A stretch of DNA of 64,000 bases. It comes from Spirodela intermedia. Lineage: Eukaryota; Streptophyta; Magnoliopsida; Alismatales; Araceae. The DNA is taken from contig LR746270.1 of NCBI GenBank assembly GCA_902729315.2, positions 1,352,501 to 1,416,500 on the forward strand, given 5' to 3'. Position 1 is the first letter of the stretch. Each line of letters begins with the position of its first letter. Below are positions 23,630 through 34,920 of the stretch, piece by piece. Position numbers and translations under genes: made by a program. The notes beneath the pieces are model-generated. The model saw only the letters and a list, made by a program, of their open reading frames with translations, was not told where the DNA came from and made no database searches.

Positions 23630-24451
23630 TGGAGATTCGCAGGAAGCTGTGACTAAGGTTGGAAATCCGTTTGTTTCGGATTTCGTCAGTCAGAACGAAA
23701 TATTTTCCCTCCACTCCAGCTCCTGCCTCCACCGACGGGAAAATAACCCCCAGGGTATCAATAAGCCAAATACTTTCCCAATAATTCAATCAGTTTTAAA
23801 TAGATAAATAATAATTTCCGAAAATACGACTACCTGTCGCGCTCTCAAGGCCACGCGTGTAAAGTGCCCGGAATCTCTGCCGACAGAGACCACCACCGCT
23901 AACCGGCCCAAACCGTATTTAAATGGCTGGCCCAATAATCGCGTCGAATTTTCGTCTGTTTCCTCGTCCTTCTCCGAGGCCCGTTATTGGGCCGACCTGC
24001 GACTGACGTCGGTTGGGATGGTTGACCGCCCCGGGGGTATGGGCCGCCAGATGTCCACTCGCCCTAGGGATAAGATGTTGTGGGGCCCTTTTCGGATATT
24101 TCGCGGGTTTGGATCTTTCGATCGTCGGATCTTCTGGATATTTCTGGATCGCCTTTTCCGGCGATCGCCGCCGGCGTTGCCGACGGAGACCGCCATGAAA
24201 GCAGGATCTGCAACTCAGAAGGAAGTGGCAATGAAGTGGCATGTTAATCTGGTCCCGAGAAGGGAAGCTCCATACGACAATCGGAGGAGGTATATACTAA
24301 CAGAGGGGGACGAGGAGGGATGAACAGGGTGGGGATACAGTGGGAATTCATGGAGGTTTTCTTTCGCTGGAGCCATAAATTCTTGGTGAGGAGGCCTTGG
24401 ATCTGCATCGATCTTGCGGGCGGGAATGGTTGCTGCTACAGAGGTGATGAT
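23630..24451. other. Intergenic, glucanase to TPR gene (tail-to-tail)
   Basis: Holds the 3' flanks of two converging genes. GC-rich short frames at 24000-24320 have no recognisable family and occur on both strands, so none is annotated. Confidence 0.55.
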
Positions 24452-25761
24452 CTACCATTCCGGAGCAGGCGGAGGAGGATTGATCGGGTAGCAGGTGTCC
24501 AGCGCGCCGGTCTTCCACAGGAACCAGGCATAGTTGCTGCTGTAGTAGTGATTCCCTGGTTCGACCTCGATCGCCTCCAGGAACATCTCCTCTGCTCCGC
24601 TGATGTCCCCCCGGCCATCCCACAGGAAGAAGGCGTACCGGCTGATGGCCTCGGGGTCTCGCGGCTCCGCCATCACCGCCCACTGGAAGTACAGCTCCGC
24701 TCTGCAGGCGGCGGATCAAACATCTCAGCGATCAACCGAATTCGAGGGGGTTCGATGATGGTGATGATGATGATGATCGGCCTGAGACCCTACCTGTCGT
24801 GATCGTTGGCGACCGTGCAGAGGAACTGAGCGTAGTTGCAGAGTATCAGGGAGGTCGCTTCCCCCTCGGCGATGGCGCGCTCGTAGACACGGCGCCTTCG
24901 ATCCGCGCAGGTTTCCTCGTCCTCCTGCTGCATCGGATCTAGATTACCCTCCTTGATCCCGATGTCGAACCAGTTCAGGTATCCTCTGAGGCCGATGGTC
25001 TCGGAAGTCGAAGCAAGCATTTGCCCTTCGAGCTCCAGCAAAGAATTCTGGTCCTGGGATAATTTATCCACATCGTTTGTATCATAGGCAGGGGCAGCGG
25101 TGGAGGCGGAGGTGGAGGTGGTGGCTCCCCCATGGAGGCTGTTGCTCTCGGCGGAGAAGGCTACGTAGTTGGCGAGGAGGACGAGGAGGGAGACAACGAG
25201 GTTGGGGGAGCTGAAGAAGACTCGCCGGAAAAGCCAGACGAACGAGTCCCTCCGGTCCCTGGAAACCCGATCGAGGACCGATTCGTCGACGGCGCCGCCG
25301 TCCCTTCCGGCGAGGACGGATCTCTGGAGCTCCCCGATCATGTACACGAGCGCAGAGACCGCCCTGCCGGCGGGATCCTCCGCGGCGGCCGGCTGGCTCC
25401 GCTCCGACCACCGGGGTGGCGCCGCCACCGCCAGCCGATTCTTCATCTGGACCATGCGGAGGGACAAGGGGACGCCGGCAGCGCCGCCGCCCCCGAGCCC
25501 CTCCGTCTGGTTCTCCGACGGCCACAGCTTGACGGAGGGCACATTCTCCGGCGGCGACGGCGGGACGACGAACCACGGCGGCTCCGGGCTCCCCACTGTG
25601 CGCACCGGCGGCCGGCCCCGGTCGTCGTCGGCGGCCCTGGCGGAGGGGGAAACCCTTCTAAACCCGCAGCTCCGCCGCCCGCCGCGGGCCTTCCCGGTGC
25701 CGGGGAAGAATCTCAGCAGCGAGGCGTGGTTGAAGGTGAGGGACGACACCTCTGATCTCAT
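24452..25761 (-). CDS. TPR-like superfamily protein with one membrane segment
   Basis: Belongs to a plant group of tetratricopeptide-like proteins of unknown function. Two exons, 24794-25761 and 24452-24701, join in phase (AG|A Arg) to give 405 residues. The N-terminal 60 residues are basic and Ser/Arg-rich, possibly an organelle signal. F-V-W-L-F-R-R-V-F then leads into a membrane segment at about 186-203 (L-V-V-S-L-L-V-L-L-A-N-Y-V-A-F-S). The C-terminal third contains TPR-like helical pairs: Y-E-R-A-I-A-E-G, L-C-N-Y-A-Q-F-L-C, A-E-L-Y-F-Q-W-A-V, A-I-S-R-Y-A-F-F-L-W, A-E-E-M-F-L-E-A-I and Y-S-S-N-Y-A-W-F-L-W. It ends with the proline-rich P-P-P-P-A-P-E-W. The intron contains a short (GAT)n run. 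The family call is from recall of Arabidopsis relatives; no function is claimed. Confidence 0.85.
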
Positions 25762-27256
25762 CCTCTTCCTCCTCCTCCCCCTGCGGAGTGCCTCTACGAG
25801 GAAGGCAAGGAGGACGATAAAACGAGGGCGGAGAACCCGCAGTCAACGGCAGCCTCTACGGATCTGAACCGAAGTTAAGATCCGAAACCGGGATACTTTC
25901 CGCTGATAGGGAAGCGCAGATATTTTCACGCCGGAACGGATAAAAGCCCACGTCCGCACACGTGAGTACAGGAAGATCGGACGCCCCCGGCGTTGCGGGT
26001 CCCACGTGTGGAGTTGGAGCCCCGTCCGTGGATGAGGAGAAACTGATCGGAGGGAAAACCGAACCACAGGAACATCGCCGGGTGAGATCACGCCACGCTG
26101 CCCAATCACAAGACGCCAAATAGTCTCCACTAACTATAACCTTTACACGTAGATGACAGCTCCCCCATTTCAAAAAGTGGCCATTTTTAATTTCGATATT
26201 AATAATTATTATAAACTTGTATGAGAGAGAGAGAGAGAGAAGGAACAAGTGGGGGGTTGGTCCTACTGTCACGCGTGTCTGAAAAAATCACTTACTTTTC
26301 TTCCTCAAGTAGCCATAAACCATTGCTCAGCCAGAATTGACCATCTCTCAAGAATAGACGTTGGAAGACTTGAAGGATGGATATTTCCAGCTCTTAAACC
26401 ACTCATGCAATATGATAGCTATAACAATAACATCCTACTAAAAAAAAACACACCTATGATATTATCCACATAATGTCTATGTAAGCTTGGAACCATGCCC
26501 CTAGTGCAACTTGTTTCAATGCCACAATGTGTTCAGATGTGTCAACATCTTATGAGATGTGTGAGACACTTGTTAAAACCTCGTTCCATACTAGCATAGT
26601 CATGCGCAATAATCACATAGTCATATGCATATTTGTCATGTCATTTTGTCACTACGTCATGTGCCATGTTGGTATTGTACATGATGCATTCATTAGTCAC
26701 ACCCTATGCCTATGGTAGAGTTCCATAGATAAAATGCACTTCTTCCATATTGTGAATGTAACATACTTGTTAGAAGGTTGTTAATGAAGTATTGATTGAT
26801 AAGTTATATGTCCAAATTTTAATGATTTTAGGGTTGATATTTTAATTCAGACTTAACCACTAATAATTAAGAAAAATTTCCACTTAGTTACTCTTTATCA
26901 GACATAGGGCAAGTAAGGGGTCAATCCATAGGGAGGTAAAAATTCAGAAATTTTGAGGCCTAGAAATTATAGAAATGGGTTTGAGAGTTAAATTTTTATT
27001 CTTAGGAGTTTTTTTTTTCCAAATGTTAAGGACTTCCAAAAGAACAATAATAAATAATAATAAAATAACTTACCTTGGCAGTTGACAGTCGGTGTTAAGG
27101 GGAGGGGCTGCACGGGTCGCAGATCTCCCATCACTGTTTCCGGACTTAACCGAAATTTAGGACTTTCAGTTACGTCCGGAAGGGTAGAGAGATAGAGGGC
27201 AACGGGCACACAACAATCGGTAGCGAGCGCACGACGGCTGGTAATAGGCGGCGGTA

Positions 27257-27273
27257 GGGGGGGGGGGGGGGGG
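27257..27273. repeat. Poly-G run
   Basis: Seventeen consecutive G residues on the + strand, in a locally GC-rich island (27090-27360) surrounded by AT-rich sequence. It could form G-quadruplex structure, and its length is likely to be assembly-sensitive. Confidence 0.9.
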
Positions 27274-27799
27274 CGGCAGACGTGTGCCGGCTAGCGATGG
27301 GCACGCGGCGGTGGTCGGCGGACGAGAGATGAGGAGCGGCGGAGTGGCGGATCACAACGGCGGTGGACGAGGAAATGGATGGCCTCTAGTTAGAAGGACT
27401 AACTAGAGAGAGAAAATATGACCTCGAGAGAAAAACATGAATTCTAAAGAGAGCAAGTGGACGAAATAGTGGGGTAGGGAGAGAAAACGAAGGAAAACGA
27501 AGGAAAATGAAGGAGAAATGGTGAGAAGTGATGGAGATGAAGAGAAATGATGATTTGATATAAAACAAAGTTCCTAAAAAAAAAAACCTAGTGCTCATTT
27601 CTTGATCCCTCAATGCGTCCTCTCAAATTCGGATCCTTATATTCCGCTAAGATCAGGCGTTTTTTTCGAATCAAACAAGAGAGATGATTAAATGATTATT
27701 TCAAGAAACTTACATCAAGCAAGGAGAATAATCCTTGGACCTTACAAAGCCTTGTTGTCCTACTGGCCAGCCTCTTGCCAGAGCACGTCTAGAATGACC

Positions 27800-27801
<2 letters not shown>

Positions 27802-27852
<51 letters not shown>
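27802..27852. repeat. (GA)n microsatellite
   Basis: About 25 perfect GA units in the gene-free spacer. Confidence 0.95.
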
Positions 27853-27858
<6 letters not shown>

Positions 27859-28830
27859 GAGTTTTTATACATGGGCAAGCATGAATAAAATTTCCCTTCA
27901 TAATTCCTTAATCTCCCTCCATGAATTTCGGATCTCTTCCTCTAGAATGAATTGAAGAAGGTCTAAATGGGCCTGGACATGGCTCCAAAATCTCCTCTAA
28001 TTTCTCTTTTAAGCCCTAGAACCAAAAGTCCTCCAAAGTACTCCTAGCCCATTAAGGTAACTTTCATTCACTAAAATGCTCCTAATTTATTGTTGATTTT
28101 TGTTAAATTTTGCAAGCATGAAAACTTGAAAAATATTTATTAGTAATAAAACTGCTTTACTTCATAGAAGCCAAGCATGGTTTGTCAAAATCATGCAAAA
28201 TTCATGCGTAATGTGTAAATAGTGAAATTAATACAGATCTAGGAATATTTAAATAATTCTATTAATAGCATGATATTTTCAAGATTTAAATGAACAAAAA
28301 ATCACATGAAATGTAAGGAATAATCAACACAAATATCATGTTATCAATAATTCTTTGAATTGCTATAAGTCACATGCCAAGTCTTCATATGAGGCTTATT
28401 TTTATTTGATCAAAAAGTAGATAAGATAGTTTTATGTAGAATTGTCCTCCTTGATTGATCTCATTCTAAGGATTGCATCAACCTTAGAGATGAAATTAAT
28501 ATTCATAGTTAGTGATGGTCATTGAAGATGATTGTGTTGAGTCCTTGGTGAGCCTAATCTACTCAAGAAGAAGAAATAAGTCCAATAACCATTTCGGGAC
28601 TAACTAGGAAGGGCTTTTATGTCATTTCCTTAGTGTGGTGAAAGATATTAGGGTGGGTTGTATCAGGGAAAATGAGAGAAAGGATCATGTTGTTATGACT
28701 TGAGAGAGAGTTAGTCCTCTTGAACAACCATAATCAAGTTGGTAGTCCAAAATTTCTTGTTATTCTTGTTACTTTTTTTTTTTCTTCTTCTTCTATTCTT
28801 CTTGCTATTTCGATTTGGAGTTCTATCAAA

Positions 28831-28843
28831 TTGATAATAGAGC
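28831..28843 (+). other. Degenerate LTR-retroelement primer-binding-like site
   Basis: TTGATAATAGAGC differs at three of 13 positions from TTGGTATCAGAGC, the initiator-tRNA-Met-complementary site that follows the 5' LTR of many plant retrotransposons. It follows a T-rich stretch, as LTR ends often do. No flanking LTR pair was confirmed. Confidence 0.3.
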
Positions 28844-29910
28844 AAACCCTAATGACCCAAAAATAATGATGGAATAATTGAGAATTTGGAGAAGGAGATA
28901 GAAAGATGAGTTGAGGTGAATGTGAGAGATAAAGAGTTAGCTATAAAGATTTCTAGAGATAAATGCAAAACTATGAAGATTACTAATGATAGAGAAAAAT
29001 ATTAAAGACAATATATGGCAACATAACTTAATTGATTAAGTTAACAGAGACGTTGATGAAATCACAAGGCGATGCACACACCAAATGAAATCATATGTCA
29101 AAGAATGAAAAATAATTGGCAAAGAATAAAAGGCAAGATACTGATACAAGAGGTGAGACATAAATGGTAAAATAGGATATCACATGTCAAATAATGGAAA
29201 ATACTTTCAAATCCACAATGTGAGTGACATGTAGGTACTATACTAAACACTAAAAGGGTGGACAATGCTTGGACATGTCGCTATTCAGAATAAGCAACCG
29301 ATATGGGTAAAGCTCTACTAACCACTAAAGTGGGTTTTAATGACAAAAATATCAATGTGGTTTTACTAGATAGATGCAAGTAATTCATTCATGAGTTAGA
29401 AAGATATCAAACATCAATTACTACAATATTTCCCCCTAATTCTCTTAGTTGATATTAACATATTATACATGAAAAATAGTATAAAAATTGAGGAGGTTTA
29501 AAATATAAATATTATGTCAATTTATTGCAACATCTCTTCCACTATAAAAAAAATATTTTCAAATTAGTAGGAATTGAAAGAAAATATTAAACATAACCTA
29601 ATTAAATAAGTGAGGAAAATAATAATGTATCTCCAAGTTCATTAGCTATGCTAACAAATATACAACACAAATCCCAAGGTTAACTCTATAAAAATTTCTA
29701 TATAACACAAATATAATGCACATTCACTTCAAGTGACAGAGAAACTAGATATTAAAAATAGTATCAGAAATTGAGGACGTTTAAGAGGTTCTAGAGCCCC
29801 GTATATCTTGGCCTTTTGCTGAAGTATAATGGGCCAGGTCCAAAGCTGATGAGGTCTAATCCAGCCCGGCCCGTTTACATACGTGTCAAAGGTGATCTAT
29901 TAACTCCAGC

Positions 29911-30357
29911 GTGCCACCTTCTTCAGTATCGTGTAGTCACACGTACAGCTTTTTGGCTCTTCGTCGCTTCCAGGGGAGCATAAGATCGCCACCATCTTCG
30001 TTTTGGCCTCGAGAATTTCCTCTTCCTCTTACTCCCTGCTCCGACGATGGCCGTCGTCGTCCAATCCGTCGCCCTCTCCCAGAATCCCCCAAGGTTTTAC
30101 GAGATCATCTAACCCCGGTGAGGGCCATGGCCTCGGTATCCGCCGTCCCTAGCGGCTCGAGCGTGGCTGTGCCGTCTGAATGCGGTGGATTGAAGGTCTC
30201 GAAGCGACTGATGAGGCGCACGTTGTACAGGAGTCTTGCGTCGGAGAGTTGTAGTCTGCGAAGAGCCGAGGACGACTGCCGAGAGGTTGGAAGTGATCTT
30301 GCGTCATATTGGGCGGCAGACATACAAATAGAACTTCCTGCTTCGTTAATCAAATAG
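29911..30357 (+). other. Uncharacterised GC-rich open frame, possible gene fragment
   Basis: A 148-codon frame starts at 29911, with internal methionines such as 30127 (M-A-S-V-S-A-V-P-S-G-S-S). Composition is Ser/Arg-rich like a transit peptide followed by a short charged segment. A second short frame begins at ATG 30047 (M-A-V-V-V-Q-S-V-A-L). I recognise no domain and no downstream exon. It may be the orphaned first exon of a lost organelle-targeted gene, or a chance frame. Confidence 0.25.
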
Positions 30358-30360
30358 GAA

Positions 30361-32087
30361 TTCCATGATTTTCTCTATTCTAACCGGAAATATTTAGATC
30401 AAACCTGAAACTATTTCATAATTTTCGCAGATATCTTTTTAGAACAAGATTCGAGGGCTTCTACTCTTCCGCTTCAATTTTCCTATGATCATTCGCTGCT
30501 TCGGAACTGAAAGTTATGCTGTTTGTTGGTTTTTGAATAATTCATTCCTCGCAATGCCCCTTTGATTTATGTTGGAGAACAGTTTACAGAAAAAACTATA
30601 TTCGGATGCAATGCTCCAATTCTAACCATTAGGTCACCGTTGACATCAATTTTCTCTGAGCAGATTTCTCCGAGAGATTACTATGATTTCCTCCAACTAA
30701 GCTCTCAGTACAGCATTCAAAATTTTTCATGTCAACGGTTTTTCAGGCTTGTTGTCATGCTTGAAAGTGTAGGCCTGATGTAACTGATAGATGTTTACGA
30801 GGCTGGTTCTCTAGTAATGATAAAAAATCTCAGGACTACTGAGATTTCATTTTCTGTTCCGTTTCAATTATTTGCTTCTGTATTTAATCAGCTAATTAGC
30901 CCCTCTCTTCTTTTGTTCTATCCCCTTTTTCCTTCGTTATTTCGTCTTGTGTTTTCCATTTTATTCAGTTTAACTTCGTTGATTTGAAAGGCGGCTTTCC
31001 CATTGTAAATCTTATTGCCTGAGTATGCCTCAGCACCTGGAGACTGCCGTTGACTTTCGATCTTGGCGTTCTTGCTCACCTGCTTGTCCCTGCCACATCA
31101 TAGCACAATACGGCGGGGGTCCGAAAACTGCCACTAATTAGCGAGATGAGCCTTAATTATGATCGTGTATTAAGTCTGGGTTCTGCAAAATAGACAGAAA
31201 AATTGAGACCTTTGGACCGATTAATGACCCAGAATCAGTCATGATGCTATCTAATAGCCCTGAGCGGGTCTCTTTCTCAGCAGGTAGAAACCATGGGCGC
31301 GTCTAACTGTACAATAGTCATACCAAAAGTGGACGTCTTCGTTTCCATGATGGTGAATTGTGTTCTCTTTTACTTTTTTTAGAGATGACATCCGCCTACC
31401 TACCCTACAAACCGGGTCAGTCTTATCCTTTCCTGGTTCAGCGGACCAGTTCTTCGAACTGTGCCTTTGACACAGCATGTCCTTTGACACAGCGGACCAG
31501 TTTAAGGTCAGCCATGTCCGTCCGTGGTGGTCGCAGCTGCGAGCGCCACCATGGTCATTCCTTCTGCGTCATTCATCGTGATGCCCCAGGAAGAACACTT
31601 CTCTTTGTTCTTGTCTGACCCTGGTTCGATTTGAGGAGCAGAGCTTCATCCATCCATCCATCCATCCATCCCGTCTCTTCTGTTTTTTTTCTTTGCCTCC
31701 TATTTTTCAGGGACTTCAGAAATAAATTGTTTTTGGGTCCTCTTATCTGTGCAATTAGCTTCTTGCTTTGACTCTGATTTTAGCTCCCTGCTTCGATCTG
31801 TGGAAATCTTTGACTTAGACTGAAGAGCTTATCCATCATGACGCGATTCGTCCCCATCAGTGCTCAGGGTTGACCGCATCTTCAGCAGATATCGTGCCTT
31901 CTGATCTAAATTTCCATTCAATTCCCCCGCTTTCCCCTGCTTAGCTCCTAATTAATTCCGGTCTACACAGAACTTGACCCTTCATCCCCTTAAATTCTGG
32001 GTCAGATGTCTCGGAAATTCTCATCGACCTCCCTTCAACTCCCCTCCAACTCTGATGGCGTACTGATCCTTCTCTCCTGCCATAACC
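30361..32087. other. Intergenic stretch without recognised genes
   Basis: AT-rich to 31000, mixed after that. It includes six CATC units at about 31649-31672. No splice-compatible coding series was found on either strand. Confidence 0.5.
31649..31672. repeat. (CATC)n tetranucleotide repeat
   Basis: Six CATC units within TTCATCCATCC...CATCCCG. Confidence 0.9.
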
Positions 32088-32089
32088 AG

Positions 32090-32201
32090 GTCAACCCGGC
32101 GGTCTCTGGTCTTGGATTCCGATCGGACGGTGCTGATTTCCTTCTGGGCCCCATGGTGCCGCCGGCGTAGGCTCGCCGCCGACGTTGACCAGCTCCTCTT
32201 G
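32090..32201 (+). pseudogene. Thioredoxin-like exon remnant with altered active site
   Basis: The frame reads S-L-V-L-D-S-D-R-T-V-L-I-S-F-W-A-P-W-C-R-R-R-R-L-A-A-D-V-D-Q-L-L. This closely follows the beta-strand and active-site helix of chloroplast m-type thioredoxins (L-D-S-D-x-P-V-L-V-x-F-W-A-P-W-C-G-P-C-R), but the CGPC centre is replaced by C-R-R-R, losing the resolving cysteine. The 112-bp stretch is bounded by an AG (32088-32089) and a GT (32202-32203), so it looks like one old exon. Neither the preceding transit-peptide part nor the following conserved S-I-P-T region was found nearby. A redox-inactive relic is the simplest reading. A highly spread-out gene with other exons is possible but not supported. 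Confidence 0.55.
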
Positions 32202-32675
32202 GTGATAAATAATAATAATGATAAATCGCGTTTCTTCCTAAGTTATTTTTCTTATTTATATTTTTTCCTAATTTATCGGCTTCCGGCCGCCAAGCCGGCC
32301 GTCCGACGTGGCCGGATAGAGGTGAGGTGAATCGCCCATCCCTAGTGCTGGGGCCCACCGAACCCATTGACTGATAGCCGGGGTCAATGTTTAACCGTGA
32401 CGTTCGGCGCGTGGCGAGACGTAGTTCGATGCCGGCTGTGGTGGTAGGGGGCCGCGTGGAGCGGGACCCATTTGCAATTATTTTTTTCTTTTTTCCTCGT
32501 GTCTGCAGGCGCAGGGATTTGTTGGGCTTTTATTTTGGGGGGGGGGGCAGTGGATTGGAAGTGTCGCTCGTGCTGAGGGACGTCAGATCGTGACGGCGGT
32601 GATGATCGCAGCCGTCCGTCTATTAGTCTCTTCCTTGGACTCGACGTCTGCTTTGATCCCCCAAGATCTGCTTCG

Positions 32676-32685
32676 CACGTGTGGC
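32676..32685 (+). promoter_or_regulatory. G-box/ABRE-like element upstream of RMA gene
   Basis: CACGTGTGGC contains the bZIP/bHLH core CACGTG and lies about 180 bp upstream of the TATA box of the RING gene. ABRE-like function is inferred from sequence only. Confidence 0.45.
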
Positions 32686-32855
32686 AGCCATAGCCGAGCC
32701 TCCTGCTGCATCCCAACTGACGGATTTGGGACGGCGTGACACCTATAAACTATACTTTGCCTTTCCTCCTCCGTCCCCACGCTTTCTCTCTCTACGCCTT
32801 GTCCTCTACCTCCCGATCACCTCTTTTTGACTCTCTCCCTCTAGCTCCCCACGCC

Positions 32856-32863
32856 TATATATA
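32856..32863 (+). promoter_or_regulatory. TATA box of RMA-type RING gene
   Basis: TATATATA lies about 30 bp before a CT/CA-rich stretch at 32885-32900, the likely transcription start. It is followed at 32989 by a good GTATGT donor and at 34248 by a CTCCACAG acceptor. This implies a 5'-UTR intron of about 1.26 kb ending 24 bp before the ATG. Confidence 0.55.
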
Positions 32864-34272
32864 CATCCATCCTACGCTACCACTGCCGGCCGGCCCGAGC
32901 GTCTGTGCTCCGCAGACAACGATTCCATTCTCCCTTGACCTCATAGCAGGAGCTCGGAAGCAGCGGCGGTAGTCTTTCGCGTGAATCGGTATGTATCTGG
33001 ATATTCCAGACTCTGGTCCTCTTCTTCTTCTTCTTCTTCTTCTTCCTCTTCCGCTGTCCTCATCATGATTTTCCTGTTTGATTTCGAGATGTCTTGGGTT
33101 CTTCGTCGTTTCTCTGGCTTTCATGGGGATTCTTTCTTTTCTGGTTCTTTCGTTGGCGCGTTTGGATATTTTTGTGGTCGTTCTTACTCTGAATAGAAAC
33201 GAGGAGAGATCGTCTGCGATCTTCAATTGCGTTTGCGTGTGGAAGTGATCTCGATTTCCGTTGGACTTTGGTCTTTGTACGAGCGTTTTTCGGCGGGTTG
33301 AGGATTCAGAACGGGAGAAGCGGCAATTAAGACGACGAGTTCCTCTAATTTTTCGCGTAAAACCCCTGTCGTTTTTACTGGCGATCGGAGTCCTTTGCTC
33401 TCTGTGTGTTGAAGTGGCCGTTCTCCTCCAGTATCAGAGGCTCCATCTATTTTCTGTCCTCAATCGATCGCGTCCGACGCTTGAAACTGTATTCGTCTTG
33501 TTGTGCTTCATCCTATTATTGTTCCTTTTTTGGGGGATGGAAAATATATTTTTATTTTCTCCCAAGAGTTCTTTCATTTTTTCATGGATTCTCTTCGATT
33601 CCATGATGGATGCGGGTGAAACGGTATAGATATCTTCAGCCGGCGTCGACTCTCTCTTCCGTTCTCGCTTCAGATCTCTCCTCTGCTTTGTCCTCTTATT
33701 ATCAGAAGCTGTCGAGCCCTCTCCTCTCTGTTCGTTCCGCTCTCTTTTCCTGTAGAATCGAAACCGCAAAGCACCACCCACCTACTTTTCACTAATGCCT
33801 CGACGACGAGGGATCTTCGGATGCTCGTGCTCATTTCCCCCCACCCTTGCTAGTCGGCAACTTCGCGGAAGCATCTCTGATTAGAATTTCGTATTATTTC
33901 TCCCGTCGGGCACACGTTCCTTAATCTACGCAGTACTCCGCGGTAGGTTTCCATCCTCGTCAACGCATGGTTCTCCCACGAGCTTGAAGATTATTGAATT
34001 CAAAATCAGGCATGCCGCAGCCTTTGCGGTTTTCCATATGATTCTTTACTTTCTTTCGCGCAGTGTAAAGGTGAATTCGATTCTTCGTCCTCGCTCTCCG
34101 TGTTTTGGGTAGTTTATTCTCGAGGATCTGACCAATTCAGAACTCCCCCTCCCACAGAAAACTCCATCGTAATCATCATCATCGCCATCTTCATCTCTTG
34201 AGATTTTAGCCTTTCGCTCATCTCATCTTGCTTGGCTCGCTCCACAGGAAGCAGCGAACCCACCACCATTCC

Positions 34273-34920
34273 ATGGAAGCAGCAGCAGCAGCAGCAGACG
34301 TCGAGCACAGCTTCTGTGGGGAGCAGCTCCCGGCCGGGAAGCTGGACCGGGGCTGCCACCAATACCACGAGTCCTCTCCGGCGGGGAGCTTCGACTGCAA
34401 CATCTGCCTGGAGGACGCGGCGGAGCCGGTGGTGACCCTCTGCGGCCACCTCTACTGCTGGCCCTGCATCTACAAATGGCTCCATCTCGAGGGCAAAGAC
34501 CCCCAGCAGTGCCCCGTCTGCAAGACCGCCGTCTCCCAGACCGCCCTCGTCCCTCTCTACGGCCGCGGGTATACCACCGGCAAGCCCGCCGACGTCCCCC
34601 GCCGGCCGCCGCCGGCGCTCGCCGCCACCGACCACCTCCTCTCGGCGCCGCGGCCGCGGGCGAGCCACCAGTGGCACCACCACCGGCACTTGGACCGCCG
34701 GGGGGACGGTCACTACCTGAGCTTGCTCGGCGGCACGGCGGTGGCGGTTCTCCCGTGGGTGCTCGGCGAGCAGTGGATGGGCCTCTACTACACCAACCCC
34801 TACGAGCACCTCGTCACCACCGCCCACGAGACCCGCCGCCTGAGGCGCCAGGAGCTCTCCCTCCACCGCATCTCCGTCTTCCTCTTCTGTTGCTTGATCC
34901 TCTGCCTCCTCCTCTTCTAA
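34273..34920 (+). CDS. RMA-type RING membrane-anchor E3 ubiquitin ligase
   Basis: RMA/RNF5-type E3 ligases sit in the ER membrane and ubiquitinate membrane clients such as aquaporins. The single coding exon gives 215 residues. A C3HC4 RING occupies residues 42-83: C-N-I-C, C-G-H-L-Y-C-W-P-C-I-Y-K-W-L and C-P-V-C, the layout of plant RMA1-3. The middle is Pro/His-rich, and the extreme C-terminus is a hydrophobic tail anchor (about 198-215, V-F-L-F-C-C-L-I-L-C-L-L-L-F). The frame is open upstream to 34228, but ATG 34273 (M-E-A-A-A-A) follows the inferred 5'-UTR intron acceptor and matches family starts. High third-position GC contrasts with flanking sequence. Which RMA number it matches cannot be told here. 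Confidence 0.92.
   Translation: MEAAAAAADVEHSFCGEQLPAGKLDRGCHQYHESSPAGSFDCNICLEDAAEPVVTLCGHLYCWPCIYKWLHLEGKDPQQCPVCKTAVSQTALVPLYGRGYTTGKPADVPRRPPPALAATDHLLSAPRPRASHQWHHHRHLDRRGDGHYLSLLGGTAVAVLPWVLGEQWMGLYYTNPYEHLVTTAHETRRLRRQELSLHRISVFLFCCLILCLLLF

Larger units (their letters stand above)
25762..29910. other. Long AT-rich spacer with repeat debris
   Basis: No gene was recognised in 4.1 kb. The first 350 bp are the promoter and leader side of the TPR gene. The rest is AT-rich and contains (GA)n at 26224-26240, a 17-bp G run at 27257-27273, (GA)n at 27802-27852 and a degenerate retroelement primer-binding-like site at 28831. Short frames here have no recognisable protein similarity. It reads as old, decayed transposable-element sequence, but I could not delimit LTRs or target-site duplications. 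Confidence 0.55.
32202..34272. other. Promoter, 5' UTR and leader intron of RMA gene
   Basis: Includes a G-box, a TATA box and the inferred first non-coding exon (about 32890-32988). The leader intron has a (TTC)n run at 33022-33045. Short frames within it have no family similarity and are not annotated. Confidence 0.55.

Noticed and set aside
21942-23807. A 621-codon open frame through the glucanase and on into the CT tract
   Set aside because: The last third is (CT)n translation. The conserved X8 ending Y-G-S-C-K-Y-G-A is recovered only by splicing 23224-23600.
25132-25867. Two overlapping + strand frames of more than 200 codons opposite the TPR gene
   Set aside because: Shadows in GC-rich sequence; the minus strand has the coherent two-exon TPR reading.
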